A stretch of 64,000 nt of DNA from Chondrosia reniformis (lineage: Eukaryota > Porifera > Demospongiae > Chondrillida > Chondrillidae). Positions 10,306-21,441 of the stretch are shown piece after piece; the stretch's first letter is position 1; the number at the start of each line of letters is the position of its first letter. Position numbers and translations under genes: made by a program. The notes under the pieces were generated by a model, which was not told where the DNA came from, ran no database searches, and was given only the letters and a program-made list of their open reading frames with translations. Location of the stretch: assembly GCA_947172415.1 (NCBI GenBank), contig OX359198.1, forward strand, positions 7,482,401 to 7,546,400, given 5' to 3'.

Positions 10306-11976
10306 ATGTTTCTTGGACGCGCCTTACGGACAGTATTAACACTTTTATTAGCTCCTCTCGTCCGAGGACAGATAGACGGGGAGTGCAAAGAGTTTGACTC
10401 AGATCACTTTTGTAGAACACTATCTAATCATACCAATATGTACTCATTCCAACATCACAGTGTTCGGGGACACAACAATTTTGACTCTGCTAACGAGGAG
10501 TTTAAATTTTTCGGTCTACACGAGAGGCCGCTTGGAGACTGTAATGAATATGTGGACTTATTTATCTGCGCCATCTACTTTCCTCTCTGTCAACCCTCCA
10601 ACAGCACGCCGAGCGGCGGGCACCAACTCAATCCTTGTCGAGAGCTGTGCGAAGAGGTAGAGGGTACGTGTAGTAGCAAGTATGAGGAACTTCTAGCCTT
10701 GTTAGAGGGTATCCCAAACGTTAAACCGCCCGTGATCAACTGTTCTGAGCTTCCTGCTCATAGCGAATCTAGGCACTGCTTAATTCACGTTCTAAAGGAC
10801 AATAAATCCACCAATAGCACGCCGGGACCGACGCTAGAGGCCTGTAGGACGCAGTGCGGAAGCGGGCTGGTCCCGCAGCCCGGAGCGTCCTTTGCGGGAA
10901 TCCCCAACTGCTCCCAGCCCTGCAGCGGCGTGTTCACGAGTAGTTCGGAGGAGACGTTTGCTACTGTTTGGGTTGCACTCTGGGCAGGAGGAGCGCTGGT
11001 CATTTCTGCTGCAACAATTGTTTGCTGGCTAGTTAGTCTGAAGAGCTATCCATCACTAGAGAGACCCATCTTTTACATTTCGATCTGCTATGTGATCCAG
11101 TCTGTAGGCCTCATCATTCAGATAGCAGCCGGCAAGGGGTCTGTCTGCCAGGCTCAGCACAATGGGGACAGCCAGTGGGGGGTTGCTCAGGGAGGCCAAG
11201 TGACGGCTGTGTGTGTAATTACGTTCTTTCTCAGCTACTTTACAACGTTGGCCACCTGGGTGTGGTGGTTGCTGATGACGTGTATGTGGTTCTTCCTGAT
11301 GGTCACAAAACAGACACCTCAGGCGCTGGAGGTCAAGGTGGTGGAGATATTCAGTCACCTCTTTGGGTGGGGAATTCCCCTTGCCTTTACCATCACTGCA
11401 GTAGCTAGCCAGTCCTATGAGGGGAATAGTATAGTCCGTGTTTGTGAAGTGACGCTGCATACCAGTGGAGCACAATTGGGGCTAGTCATTGTCCCCCAGA
11501 TCCTTGTCTTGCTAATTTGTATTGTCTTGCTTTTAAGTGGTCACTTGTGGAAGTTGGTCAAGGAGCAGTACATTAAGAAACCATCTGGCTCGACTGATGA
11601 AAAGGCAGTTGTTAGTGTCATCAAGGTAGACATCTTTTCAGTGGTGTGTCTGATCCAAGTGGCAATTTTGCTGTCAATCAATGTGTACCAGTATCATTCC
11701 ACTATGTCCTGGGAGGAGAATTACATTCAATGTAAAAAGTGTGCACAGCCGTGTGATGACAATTACCCAAAGCCACAGCTGGGTGTGTACATGTTTGAAG
11801 TGACTGTTCAGCTCATCATTGGCTGTCTAGTGTTTCTATGGTTACAACCCAAGTCTGTACTGTCTGGATGGAAAAAACTTGGCAAACAGCTCCACAGTTT
11901 GAGCAGTTCCAGTGCTGAGCTAGTGACCACGCCCTCTACACCGACCACGCCCACATGGTCACAGACAAGTGTGTAA
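10306..11976 (+). CDS. Frizzled, seven-pass Wnt receptor (intronless)
   Basis: A single-exon 556-residue protein, within the usual Frizzled size range. Residues 1-21 are a signal peptide. The cysteine-rich domain has all ten expected cysteines (27, 36, 79, 88, 95, 111, 115, 122, 146, 158), with the typical spacing and N-glycosylation sites. A linker precedes the seven-helix part, which starts about residue 219 and holds Frizzled-type segments such as YFTTLATWVWWLLMTCMWF and the GWGIPLAFTITAVASQ region. In the cytoplasmic tail the Dishevelled-binding KTxxxW motif appears as KSVLSGW (516-522), with Ser for Thr and one extra residue. The protein ends QTSV, a class I PDZ ligand. It would receive Wnt signals at the plasma membrane. 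Which Frizzled subfamily it belongs to cannot be told from reading alone. Confidence 0.96.
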   Translation: MFLGRALRTVLTLLLAPLVRGQIDGECKEFDSDHFCRTLSNHTNMYSFQHHSVRGHNNFDSANEEFKFFGLHERPLGDCNEYVDLFICAIYFPLCQPSNSTPSGGHQLNPCRELCEEVEGTCSSKYEELLALLEGIPNVKPPVINCSELPAHSESRHCLIHVLKDNKSTNSTPGPTLEACRTQCGSGLVPQPGASFAGIPNCSQPCSGVFTSSSEETFATVWVALWAGGALVISAATIVCWLVSLKSYPSLERPIFYISICYVIQSVGLIIQIAAGKGSVCQAQHNGDSQWGVAQGGQVTAVCVITFFLSYFTTLATWVWWLLMTCMWFFLMVTKQTPQALEVKVVEIFSHLFGWGIPLAFTITAVASQSYEGNSIVRVCEVTLHTSGAQLGLVIVPQILVLLICIVLLLSGHLWKLVKEQYIKKPSGSTDEKAVVSVIKVDIFSVVCLIQVAILLSINVYQYHSTMSWEENYIQCKKCAQPCDDNYPKPQLGVYMFEVTVQLIIGCLVFLWLQPKSVLSGWKKLGKQLHSLSSSSAELVTTPSTPTTPTWSQTSV

Positions 11977-14224
11977 CTTTGATAGTATTTTTTGTATGTT
12001 GTGATAAATTCTTTTGACAATGTGTAGGTATTGTTTCTGTAAACCTGTTTCATGCAAAGTTATCATTTTATTCTTTTATTCTTGTAACAATTGTTATGCT
12101 TTTGATATGTTTCAATGAACAGAGTAGGAATTTGGAATTTAGTTGTTTTCATTATTGTGGGCAATGTAATCATGTACTGAACCTGCGTCAGTCAGTTAGT
12201 GTTGGGGGTACTATCATGTAGGCGTGACTGGCAGCTCAGTACTTGTGTATACTGTACCCGGAATAACCTGCCCAGTACAGACCTGTATCTGTACAAATGC
12301 ACTCATTGTAGGTTGTCCGCTAATTGAAGCCTGCAGTAACAGAGTGTAAAGCAATCAGATATTCCTAATGGAGGAAAAGATTTGATTGTACATGTATATT
12401 GTTGAATTAGTAACAACAACATAACCTAATTAAGACAAGGAAGCCATTGAGGTACTGCTGAACAATGGATTGTTGATAAATAGTGTTGCAAGCTGACTGG
12501 TGAATTCTCACTTGTTTCAATGTACAAAACCATGCTTGGCAATGTGTACGTTTGACCACCTCACATTGTTCCCATACCATGTGCTGATTAGGCTGTCCAA
12601 CAGTAGAGACAAGAGCCTGTTGTAAGGAGTTGTCCGGCTTCTGGTTGGAACCTCAGAAGGTGTGACAGGTATGGCTTTAATTGACAACAGTGAACTTGTA
12701 ATCACATGGGTAAATAGGCTTGCACTTGCATTGAGAGCTTAGAGTAAACAGGTCTACAATTGAGCTCCAGTTGGACCAGACTGTCTTGTAGCATGTCATG
12801 AATAGCTACACCAATGTTTACACTAAATACATCTTAACACTTGTCATACAAAGAGGGCAATGCTAATAATGTATACAAAAACAAAATTTTGAGTACTAGT
12901 GACACTACCCTCAATCCTGGTACATATACGTACAAACTACTCATCTCCTGTCATGACTCCACCAAGGCTTACAACCAAATATGGTGCCACTGACTAAAAG
13001 AGACCAGTCTATGATTCACTAAATTGAATCATCTGTGATCAGTAATTGAAAAGCATGAAGTAGGATGTGGTTATATATAGTGTATTTGTATATGCATGTA
13101 TATATATATATGGGGTCAGCTTTGATATTCAGTCAGTGCCCTCCTCCTGGCGACCTTTGGGCAACTATTTCCTCATTGTGGTTAGCTGGCAAAAGCTGGA
13201 CTTCTCCTGATACCAGGCTGACTAGTGAGCAGTTGTTGGACTACTGGTGTGAACAGTGTGCAGTTTGATGGCATCACTTGGGTCACCCCAGGACTGCTCC
13301 CCTGCAGAGGCCTTGCATCCCTCAGGGAAAGCCATCAATAGGGGCACATAGAGCAAGTCAAATGTGTGTGTGTGTGTTCTTGGTGGCTTCCTGGAACATT
13401 CAGACGTGTTGGAGCGGTCCACAGATGCGTACCGGGAACCTAGTGCCACTGGTGAACCTACCGGGAGACCTGCTGCCCATAGTGTTATCATGTAACGGCA
13501 GCTTACAACAGGATAGGAGAGGTGTGTGTACGTATGTATACAATGTAACACCATTTATAAACATAAAAGACCTATATGAACTTAACCCTATTGAGAGTTT
13601 TGGATGAGGATACAGGAGGTTTCTACTTATCCACTGGGTCAGACAGCTGTTTATGCCTACATCAGTGATCCTGGGAGTCTTTGTCTTCTTTTTTGATCTT
13701 TTGTGAGCCCTTGGCTGTGAGTCCCATGTATGTGTGTATGTAAGTCTTCCTTTTCTGTATAAACCTTTACACAATGCACAAGATGAGAGGAGAATCATGA
13801 CATTGGGTGCATGGACCAAAGTAATAGGAAGTAAATTTAATTGAACAACCTGCTATAATCCAATTGTTACACAGGATCTCCAGTTACTCTGAAAATCACA
13901 TTTAGACCTATCTTCTGCCGTTCAGGCAATCATTGGACAGTGTAGTAACCCATATATACAGCCTTGTGGTTGCCCACTTCACTGATCACCAGGTTAGTGC
14001 AGGTTGTGTGTAGGATCTCAAGGCGACAGGAAGCCAAAATAAACATAAACCTAACTGAATACCAAAGAACATATTTAAAAACTAATGAATATCCTTATCC
14101 CTTATGGTACAATTGGATGGAAGGCATTTGAATAAATAATAAATATATATATATATTTACATTTTCTACTATAAAATCACATTGTTAACTTAAAAGTAAG
14201 TTTGTTCATCTTGTGCACAGAGTA
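11977..14224. other. Convergent intergenic region, no gene recognised
   Basis: About 2.2 kb between the 3' ends of Frizzled (plus) and the TGF-beta receptor (minus). It should hold both 3' UTRs. Short open frames between 13,065 and 13,820 on both strands show no recognisable domain, signal or splice pattern. Confidence 0.5.
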
Positions 14225-17200
14225 TTATTGCTTGATCTGTACATCATTGAGTGATTTTGTAATCCTCCAAGCAGACACCCTTGTCTCTGGTGTCGGGTGC
14301 CAGCAATCCTTCATTATATCAGACATTTGAGACAGAGCCTGGATAAATATCAAGAAATAACCAGAGTGTGTGACAGGCTTGGATTGACAGTAGTTTTGCC
14401 ATTGACAACATAAGACAAGCAACATTTCCATATACTATAGATATACGTAGGTAGTAGTTATATTTATGAAGAAGTCAGTCAATTTGGAATATTTCACCAA
14501 GATTGATAATAGGAAAATTGGTTTAATCAAATAAACTAATTACTATTGTTACCTTTCAAATTAGGTTAATGTATTTATCATTTACGCATCAGTTAATTCT
14601 ATTAACTCTGTAGGGTAGGTTATCACTGGAGAAGAGTTAACTGAGGTCATCATCACTAGTCACCCACATACATACATATGTAGCGACATGGCTTGCGTGT
14701 CTGGTTCAAAGGTAAAAGTGGGAGGGTAGGCCCCTGGTAGATGAAAGTGGGAGGGTAGGCCCCTGGTAGATGAAAGTGGGAGGGTAGGCCCTTGGTAGAT
14801 GAAAGTGGGAGGGTAGGCCCTTGGTAGATGAAAGTGGGAGGGTAGGCCCCTGGTAGATGAAAGTGGGAGGGTAGGCCCCTGGTAGATGAAAGTGGGAGGG
14901 TAGGCCCTTGGTAGATGAAAGTGGGAGGGTAGGCCCCTGGTAGATGAAAGTGGGAGGGTAGGCCCCTGGTAGATGAAAGTGGGAGGGTAGCCCCCTTGTA
15001 GATGAAAGTGGGAGGGTAGGCCCCTTGTAGATGAAAGTGGGAGGGTAGGCCCCTGGTAGATGAAAGTGGGAGGGGCTGCATGTAGTATGTAGTAGTGTTC
15101 ATGAAAGTGAAAACATCAATATGGCTTCCCACAGGTTGTAGCATGGGAAAGATACCATTCTCCCGTCTTAAAACAATCAAAGGAACAGTTTCATTTCAGA
15201 AAAGTTGTTTTTCCTTTCAGACCAAAGAAGTTGTACATACGTATGTTCACAATTGTCTACAACTGAACATCCAATACACCAATATTTTTGATACACCAAT
15301 GCCCCTCCTACACAGGTGCCCTCTCACACAGGTGCCCTCCCACACAGGTGCCCCTCTCCCACAGGTGCCCCTCCCACACAGGTGCCCCTCCCACACAGGT
15401 GCCCCTCTCCCACAGGTGCCCCTCTCCCACAGGTGCCCCTCTCCCACAGGTGCCCCTCTCACACAGGTGCCCCTCTCCCACAGGTGCCCCTCTCACACAG
15501 GTGCCCCTCTCCCACAGGTGCCCCTCTCACACAGGTGCCCCTCTCCCACAGGTGCCCCTCTCCCACAGGTGCCCCTCTCACACAGGTGCCCCTCCCACAC
15601 AGGTGCCCCTCCCACACAGGTGCCCCTCTCCCACAGGTGCCCCTCTCCCACAGGTGCCCCTCTCCCACAGGTGCCCCTCTCACACAGGTGCCCCTCTCCC
15701 ACAGGTGCCCCTCTCACACAGGTGCCCCTCTCCCACAGGTGCCCCTCTCACACAGGTGCCCCTCTCCCACAGGTGCCCCTCTCCCACAGGTGCCCCTCTC
15801 ACACAGGTGCCCCTCCCACACAGGTGCCCCTCTCACACAGGTGCCCTCTCCCACAGGTGCCCCTCCCACAGGTGCCCCTCCCACACAGGTGCCCTCTCAC
15901 ACAGGTGCCCTCCCACAGGTGCCCCTCTCACACAGGTGCCCCTTTCCCACACAGGTGCCCCTCCCACAGGTGCCACGCCCACATATTTGCCCCGTCCACA
16001 CAATTCCCATCCAGCAGGTGTCCCTCCCACTTACTATCTCTTGCTTCCAATCTGCCTCCACGTGAGGCCTATATCCATTCTCCACAACAATTGCTCTCAT
16101 CTCTTTGATGCTTGGGTCGGCAGGCACAACATCGTAGTAAGGCAACTGGTAATCACAACACATTCCTGTAAATGAGTGAAGACCAACAAATATTAATATT
16201 GTCCTAAACATTCACTCAAATATTGAAGGCTATCATGCTATAAAGGACTTAATCACGTTACCATGGTATTAATTGCATACCATTAACTTCACAGCGTCTG
16301 CAGATTTCCCAAAAGACGAGTCCAATTGAGTAGATATCTGCTTGTTGGAATGAGGCAAAGTTTCCTGTGTCAATGGTCTCGTCCAAAACCTCTGGTGCCA
16401 TGTAGCGCTTTGTTCCTATGGAAACACAGCATACAGATATATTCATCACTAACATCTAAGACGACAATATGTACATGGTACATTGAATGGAGCTAATCCT
16501 CTTACTTGGAGAAACTACAATAAACATGGCAAATTCTTTCAATTCGCTATGATTACTTAGGCTGGCTGGTCAGTGATATAAAAACATACTTTGTACATAC
16601 ATACATGACGTCAACACGAGCCTAAATAAAAGTGCTTAGAATTGACAGTTTTCCTAGATCTACTCTTTAAGGAAAACTTGCAATTCTATTTGTTAAGTAC
16701 GTATATACGCACGTACATTACTTTCTTGACCGGACAGGTTATAAATACTTACATACGTATGTAAGTAGGTATCATTAATTTTGTATGTATGTGAGACTGG
16801 AGGACACAATGCAAGATGCCCTATACATGTACGTATTACTTTATATATATGAAACATTAGCTTTCATCAGATAGCATATTGTTACAGTCAGTCAAACCTT
16901 GCCGTACATTACTTACCTTGCTTGGTGTTTGGGACAATGTCTACAAGGTCCTTGACTGTGTCATGTCGAACTGACAGCCCAAAATCAGCAATACAACATG
17001 TGAAGTCTGCCTTTACCAGAATGTTCCTGCTCTTAATGTCTCTGTGAGCAATGGGCGGCTTCACACTCTCTGAGCCTCTAATCTCTCTGTGCAGGAAGGC
17101 CATGCCAGAGGCAATGGAGCGGGTGAAACTGAGTAACACCCTCTCATTAACAGAGTGGTGGACCAGATAGTCGTAGAGAGAACCATTCGAATGGTAGTCT

Positions 17201-19842
17201 GTCACCATCCACAACTCCAAACTTAGAGAATAGTCTAGAGATAGTGACAAAAGGATTGAGAGGTAGATGGATGGATGAGTGGGTTGATGAGTGGATGGGT
17301 TGATGAGTGGATGGATGAGTGGCTGATGGGTTAATGAGTGGATAGATGGATGAGTGGGTGGGTTGATGGGTGGCGTACATACCTTGACTGCACTGATCTG
17401 CTGCAAGGTAAGTAAGAATGTTTTCATGTCTGAGGAATGAAGTTTCATAAATTTCCTTTTCTCTTTGCCAAGACTCTTTATCTGAAAGCAGAAACTTTTT
17501 AACAGCAACATTCTTATCAAACCACAACCCTCTCCACACTGCACCGTAGCGACCCTGACCTATCTTTTCACAGAGAACAATCTCATTAGCAGCTGTCCTC
17601 TGTCGAAGGAAGTTGCCTCTAGCTCCACTTCCTGACTCTTCAAAGTCACCCAACTTGAACGACTCCGTTGCTACATCTACATACATAATGAGAGCATTGT
17701 TGCCAAGGCAACAGATAGGATCAAATCTACATAACATATACACAGTATGGAAAAGTAAGAAAGGTCTGGTAACAGGGCTTGCTGGTGTGAGTAAGGTCTG
17801 GTAACAGGGCCTGCTGGTGTGAGTAAGGTCTGGTAACAGGGCTTGCTGGTGTGAGTAAGGTCTGGTAACAGGGCTTGCTGGTGTGAGTAAGGTCTGGTAA
17901 CAGGGCCTGCTGGTGTGAGTAAGGTCTGGTAACAGGGCTTGCTGGTGTGAGTAAGGTCTGGTAACAGGGCCTGCTGGTGTGAGTAAGGTCTGGTAACAGG
18001 GCTTGCTGGTGTGAGTAAGGTCTGGTAACAGGGCTTGCTGGTGTGAGTAAGGTCTGGTAACAGGGCTTGCTGGTGTGAGTAAGGTCTGGTAACAGGGCCT
18101 GCTGGTGTGAGTAAGGTCTGGTAACAGGGCTTGCTGGTGTGAGTAAGGTCTGGTAACAGGGCCTGCTGGTGTGAGTAAGGTCTGGTAACAGGGCCTGCTG
18201 GTGTGAGTAAGGTCTGGTAACAGGGCCTGCTGGTGTGAGTAAGATCTGGTAACAGGGCTTGCTCGTGTGAGTAAGTTAGAGTATATAACTTTGAGAACAG
18301 ATGTAGAGATACGTACAATGTGTATGTCTCCACTCACTATCTTGACTTGCTTGTTTGACCATGGAACTAGGTCTTCTTCTCTTGTACAACAAAAACAGTA
18401 TCAAAAAAATTATGACTATACCCGCTAGAAGTACAGTACAAAACACACATGCAATGACTATAGACTGAACTGGAACTGTTGGAGGGGAAGTACCTAAGGA
18501 ATGGAACATGGAGTGGAGAGGTGAGCATGGAGTGGAGAGGTGAGCATGGAGTGGAGAGGTGAACATGGAGTGGAGAGGTGAACATGGAGTGGAGAGGTGA
18601 GCATGGAGTGGAGAGGTGAGCATGGAGTGGAGAGGTGAAAATAAAAATGCTTTATCTACCATTTGCTGCTCTAGAAGGGTATTCCCCTCTCAAGTACTGA
18701 TAGTATTCAACTGGCATCTGTATATTCTGTGGAAAGTCATTGCACTTATCCTCAAAACAGCAACCAATAAAGACATAGAAGTCGTCAATCTCAGATGTGG
18801 TTGTTTGACAGATCATTGAAGGAATGCACCCGCGGATAACATGGCCGCCAGGTGAGAGGTCTAGGGGTACGAAGACCTGGAGACTGCAAGGTCTTCCTGC
18901 TGCACCACAGTCTAGCACACTAAGTGAACTGCTGTCATTGTCTGCAATAGGCCAATCTCCTGTTTCATTGTAGCACTCGTTGGCTGAGCCTGTGAGAGTA
19001 CACAAATAAATATGCAACTATAGAGCAGAGATTTAGTGTCACTTTGGTTCCATGTAAGGAAGGTACATGGAATTGCTAAGAGCACCATTGCAGCGGAGGA
19101 CACAGCCAGTACATGCATTAGATTTTGCATGTGGTGGGAGTTCATTGGTGTAGTGTGGTCTTTTACACTTGAACCATTCAATACACAATGACATTACATG
19201 AACTCGATGACCTTCCCAGTTGGCAGAACTTAACTGATATACATTTTAATTTCATCTCTATTATTTATGTAGTCAGTATATCCTTTCCAATTAATTCTCA
19301 GAAAACTAGTAAAAATGAAAGGCTGTCAATCCAAATTAAAACTCTTTCACAATACACACTATATAGAGCTAGCTAGTTTCACATTCAGACTGTCCCACTT
19401 GTATGGGACATTTAAGGAAGACATTCTTAAAGAATTCCATCAATCTACACTTTTATGTGAGAATTTGAGAGGTAGTTATCACATGAACAGGAGCTCTGTA
19501 GTTTCCATGGAAACGGACAAAACCCCAGTTCGCGCTACACTCAACTGCTCAATCAATGACAACACATCCGTCTCTCCTGCTGGACCACTTCGACCATTAG
19601 AATTTCAACAATTAAAAGGTCATAACGAGTTGAATTATGGTACAAGTTGCATCGCTTAACTGCATTACAAAGCTCAGAGCGCAGTAGACCTCCACTCGTT
19701 ACGCAGCCACATGGCCTCATTGTACCATAATCCGATAATCCGATATAGCCTCCCGAAAGGTTTGTAAACAGCACTCACCGATAAGTGTCCAGCCCGCCAT
19801 TATGGAAAGCAGCACGCTGACAGACGATATCGCTGGATGCAT
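14225..19842 (-). CDS. TGF-beta/BMP type I receptor serine/threonine kinase
   Basis: Eight exons join in phase to 513 residues: 19779-19842 (signal peptide, [17 protein letters not shown]), 18660-18989 (ectodomain), 18338-18493 (membrane span, [18 protein letters not shown]), 17383-17676 (GS box and N-lobe), 16917-17234, 16281-16415, 16035-16165, 14225-14338. The ectodomain has the three-finger cysteine pattern ending CCFEDKCN. The GS box is short ([15 protein letters not shown]) compared with the usual TTSGSGSG form. Kinase landmarks are all present: [11 protein letters not shown], catalytic Lys in [29 protein letters not shown] and the final [16 protein letters not shown] helix. Type I receptors are phosphorylated in the GS box by type II partners and then phosphorylate Smads. 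The L45 loop, which picks the Smad class, falls at the exon 4/5 joint (QCSQDYSLSLE) and matches neither the TGF-beta nor the BMP class that I remember. Introns carry four minisatellites. Confidence 0.94.
14706..15073. repeat. 29-bp minisatellite, about 12.5 copies
   Basis: Unit of 29 bp beginning gtaggcccctggtagatgaa, with c/t variants, in the last intron of the TGF-beta receptor gene. The open frames across it are repeat artefacts. Confidence 0.95.
15313..15975. repeat. 17-bp minisatellite, about 39 copies
   Basis: Unit gtgcccctctcccacag with two common variants (ctcacacag, cccacacag) mixed along the array. It lies in the intron between the receptor exons at 16035-16165 and 14225-14338. Long open frames (repeating [16 protein letters not shown]) on the opposite strand are artefacts of the repeat. 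Confidence 0.95.
17240..17382. repeat. Short ATGGATGAGTGG-type simple repeat in receptor intron
   Basis: Degenerate array of gatggatgagtgggttgatg words filling most of the intron between exons 4 and 5 of the TGF-beta receptor gene. Confidence 0.85.
17765..18266. repeat. 32-bp minisatellite, about 15.5 copies
   Basis: Unit of 32 bp beginning gtctggtaacagggcttgct with a single common T/C variant, in the intron between the membrane-span exon and the GS-box exon of the TGF-beta receptor. A 396-codon open frame that crosses it joins repeat to real kinase exon and is not itself a gene. Confidence 0.95.
18510..18640. repeat. 19-bp minisatellite, about 7 copies
   Basis: Unit atggagtggagaggtgagc (one variant with gaac) in the intron between ectodomain and membrane-span exons of the full-length receptor. 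The same array occurs at 20333-20515 in the duplicate. Confidence 0.95.
19118..19690. other. Insertion of about 570 bp present in only one duplicate
   Basis: Compared with the matching intron of the right-hand copy (near 21000), the left copy has extra unique sequence between agtacatgca and gtaga. No terminal inverted repeats, open frame or clear target-site duplication was recognised. It is either an insertion in the left copy or a deletion from the right one. Confidence 0.6.
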
Positions 19843-19904
19843 TCTTCAACACGCTTCTTCTTCCTCCTTTGCACGGCAACTCGACTGGTAAGGCTGTATC
19901 TTCT

Positions 19905-20197
19905 TGCACGAGGAAAAGTTCAACAAAATAAAAAGCAGCATCTCTTCGGAATGCTCGAGCACTAAAAGGGAGGTAACTATCACTATGAATATCATTATAT
20001 GGTTCATGAATATCATTATCCGACCACTGGTTTACAGCGGTAGAACTAGGTCTGTACAGGTTAGACGGAGGAATGAACGGTACACGAGTACGCAGCGAGG
20101 TGTAGCAATAACTATGAATTTAATTTACAATTTATAAAACCATTTCTATCACTGTTTCAAGCTAGTTTGCAAGGTTACTGCAGTGTTTGCATACTAG
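19905..20197 (-). pseudogene. DOHH 3'-end fragment carried by the tandem duplication
   Basis: Positions 20149-20197 match the last codons and stop of DOHH (intact copy 21442-21490), and 19905-20148 matches the DOHH 3' flank. No other part of the gene is present. In a different reading frame the same bases supply the last codons and stop of the truncated receptor. Confidence 0.88.
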
Positions 20198-21152
20198 ATC
20201 TTCTCTTGTACAACAAAAACAGTATCAATAAAATTATTATCACCATGCCCGATAAAAGTACAGTACATAACATGGCTGCAATGACTATAGACTGAACTGG
20301 AACTGTTGGAGGGGAAGTACCTAAGGAATGGAACATGGAGTGGAGAGGTGAGCATGGAGTGGAGAGGTGAGCATGGAGTGGAGAGGTGAGCATGGAGTGG
20401 AGAGGTGAGCATGGAGTGGAGAGGTGAGCATGGAGTGGAGAGGTGAGCATGGAGTGGAGAGGTGAGCATGGAGTGGAGAGGTGAGCATGGAGTGGAGAGG
20501 TGAACATGGAGTGAAGAGGGTAAATAAAAATGCTTTATCTACCATTTGTTGCTCTAGAAGGGTATTCCCCTCTCAAGTACTGATAGTATTCAACTGGCAT
20601 CTGTATATTCTGTGGAAAGTCATTACATTTATCCTCAAAACAGCAAGCAATAAAGACATAGAAGTTGTCAATCTCAGATGTGGTTGTTTGACAGGTCATT
20701 GAAGGAATGCACCCGCGGACAACATGGCCGCCAGGTGAGAGGTCTAGGGGTACGAAGACCTGGAGACTGCAAGGTCTTCCTGCTGCTCCACAGTCTAGCA
20801 CACTAAGTGAACTGCTGTTATGGTCTGCAATAGGCCAATCTCCTGTTTCATTGTAGCATTCGCTGGCTGAGCCTGTGAGAGTACACAAATAAATATGCAA
20901 CTATAGAACAGACATTTAGTGTCACTTTGGTTCCATATAAGGAAGGTACATGGAACTGCTAAGAGCACCATTGCAGTGGAGGACACAGCCAGTACATGCA
21001 GTAGACTCGTTACGCAGCCACATGGCCTCATTGTACCATAATCCGATAATCCGATATAGCCTCCCGAAAGGTTTGTAATAGCACTCACCGATAAGTGTCC
21101 AGCCCGCCATTATGGAAATCAACACGCTGACAGACGATATCGCTGGATGCAT
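20175..21152 (-). CDS. Kinase-less TGF-beta type I receptor paralogue (ectodomain plus membrane span)
   Basis: Three exons join in phase to 179 residues: 21089-21152 (signal peptide), 20543-20872 (ectodomain) and 20175-20320 (membrane span and tail). All ectodomain cysteines of the full-length neighbour are kept, including CCFEDKCN. The membrane span reads IVIAAMLCTVLLSGMVIIIL, followed by LYKRRSSMQTLQ and a stop. There is no GS box or kinase. The final codons after KRR come from duplicated DOHH 3' sequence read in another frame. Splice sites and frame are intact, so it looks expressible. A type I-like receptor without a kinase recalls the vertebrate pseudoreceptor BAMBI, which dampens TGF-beta signalling. 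Similar action here is inference, and a young non-functional duplicate is the alternative. Confidence 0.8.
20333..20515. repeat. 19-bp minisatellite, about 9-10 copies (duplicate array)
   Basis: Same unit as at 18510-18640 but more copies, in the matching intron of the truncated receptor. The difference shows copy-number change after the duplication. Confidence 0.95.
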
Positions 21153-21441
21153 CCTTCAACACGCTTCTTCTTCCTCCTTTGCACGGCAACTCGACTGGTA
21201 AGGCTGTATCTTCTTGCACAAGGAAAAGTTAAAAGCAGCATCTCTTCGGAATGCTCGAGCACTAAAAGGGAGGTAACTATCACTATGAATATCATTATAT
21301 GGTTCATGAATATCATTATCCGACCACTGGTTTACAGCGGTAGAACTAGGTCTGTACAGGTTAGACGGAATGGTATACAAGTACGCAGCGAGGTGTAGCA
21401 ATAACTATGAATTTAATTTACAATTTATAAAACCATTTCTA

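Noticed and set aside
13065-13820. Possible small genes in the Frizzled-receptor intergenic region
   Set aside because: Overlapping frames on both strands without domains, conserved-looking composition or splice partners.
14656-16211. Long open frames on both strands of the 29-bp and 17-bp repeats (repeating [21 protein letters not shown])
   Set aside because: They are produced by repeats whose unit or multiple contains no stop. They lie in the last intron of the TGF-beta receptor gene and overlap real exons of the other strand in the wrong frame.
17147-18337. A 396-codon frame joining [10 protein letters not shown] repeats to kinase sequence
   Set aside because: The repeat is intronic. Proper splice sites at 18338 and 17676 skip it and restore the receptor frame.
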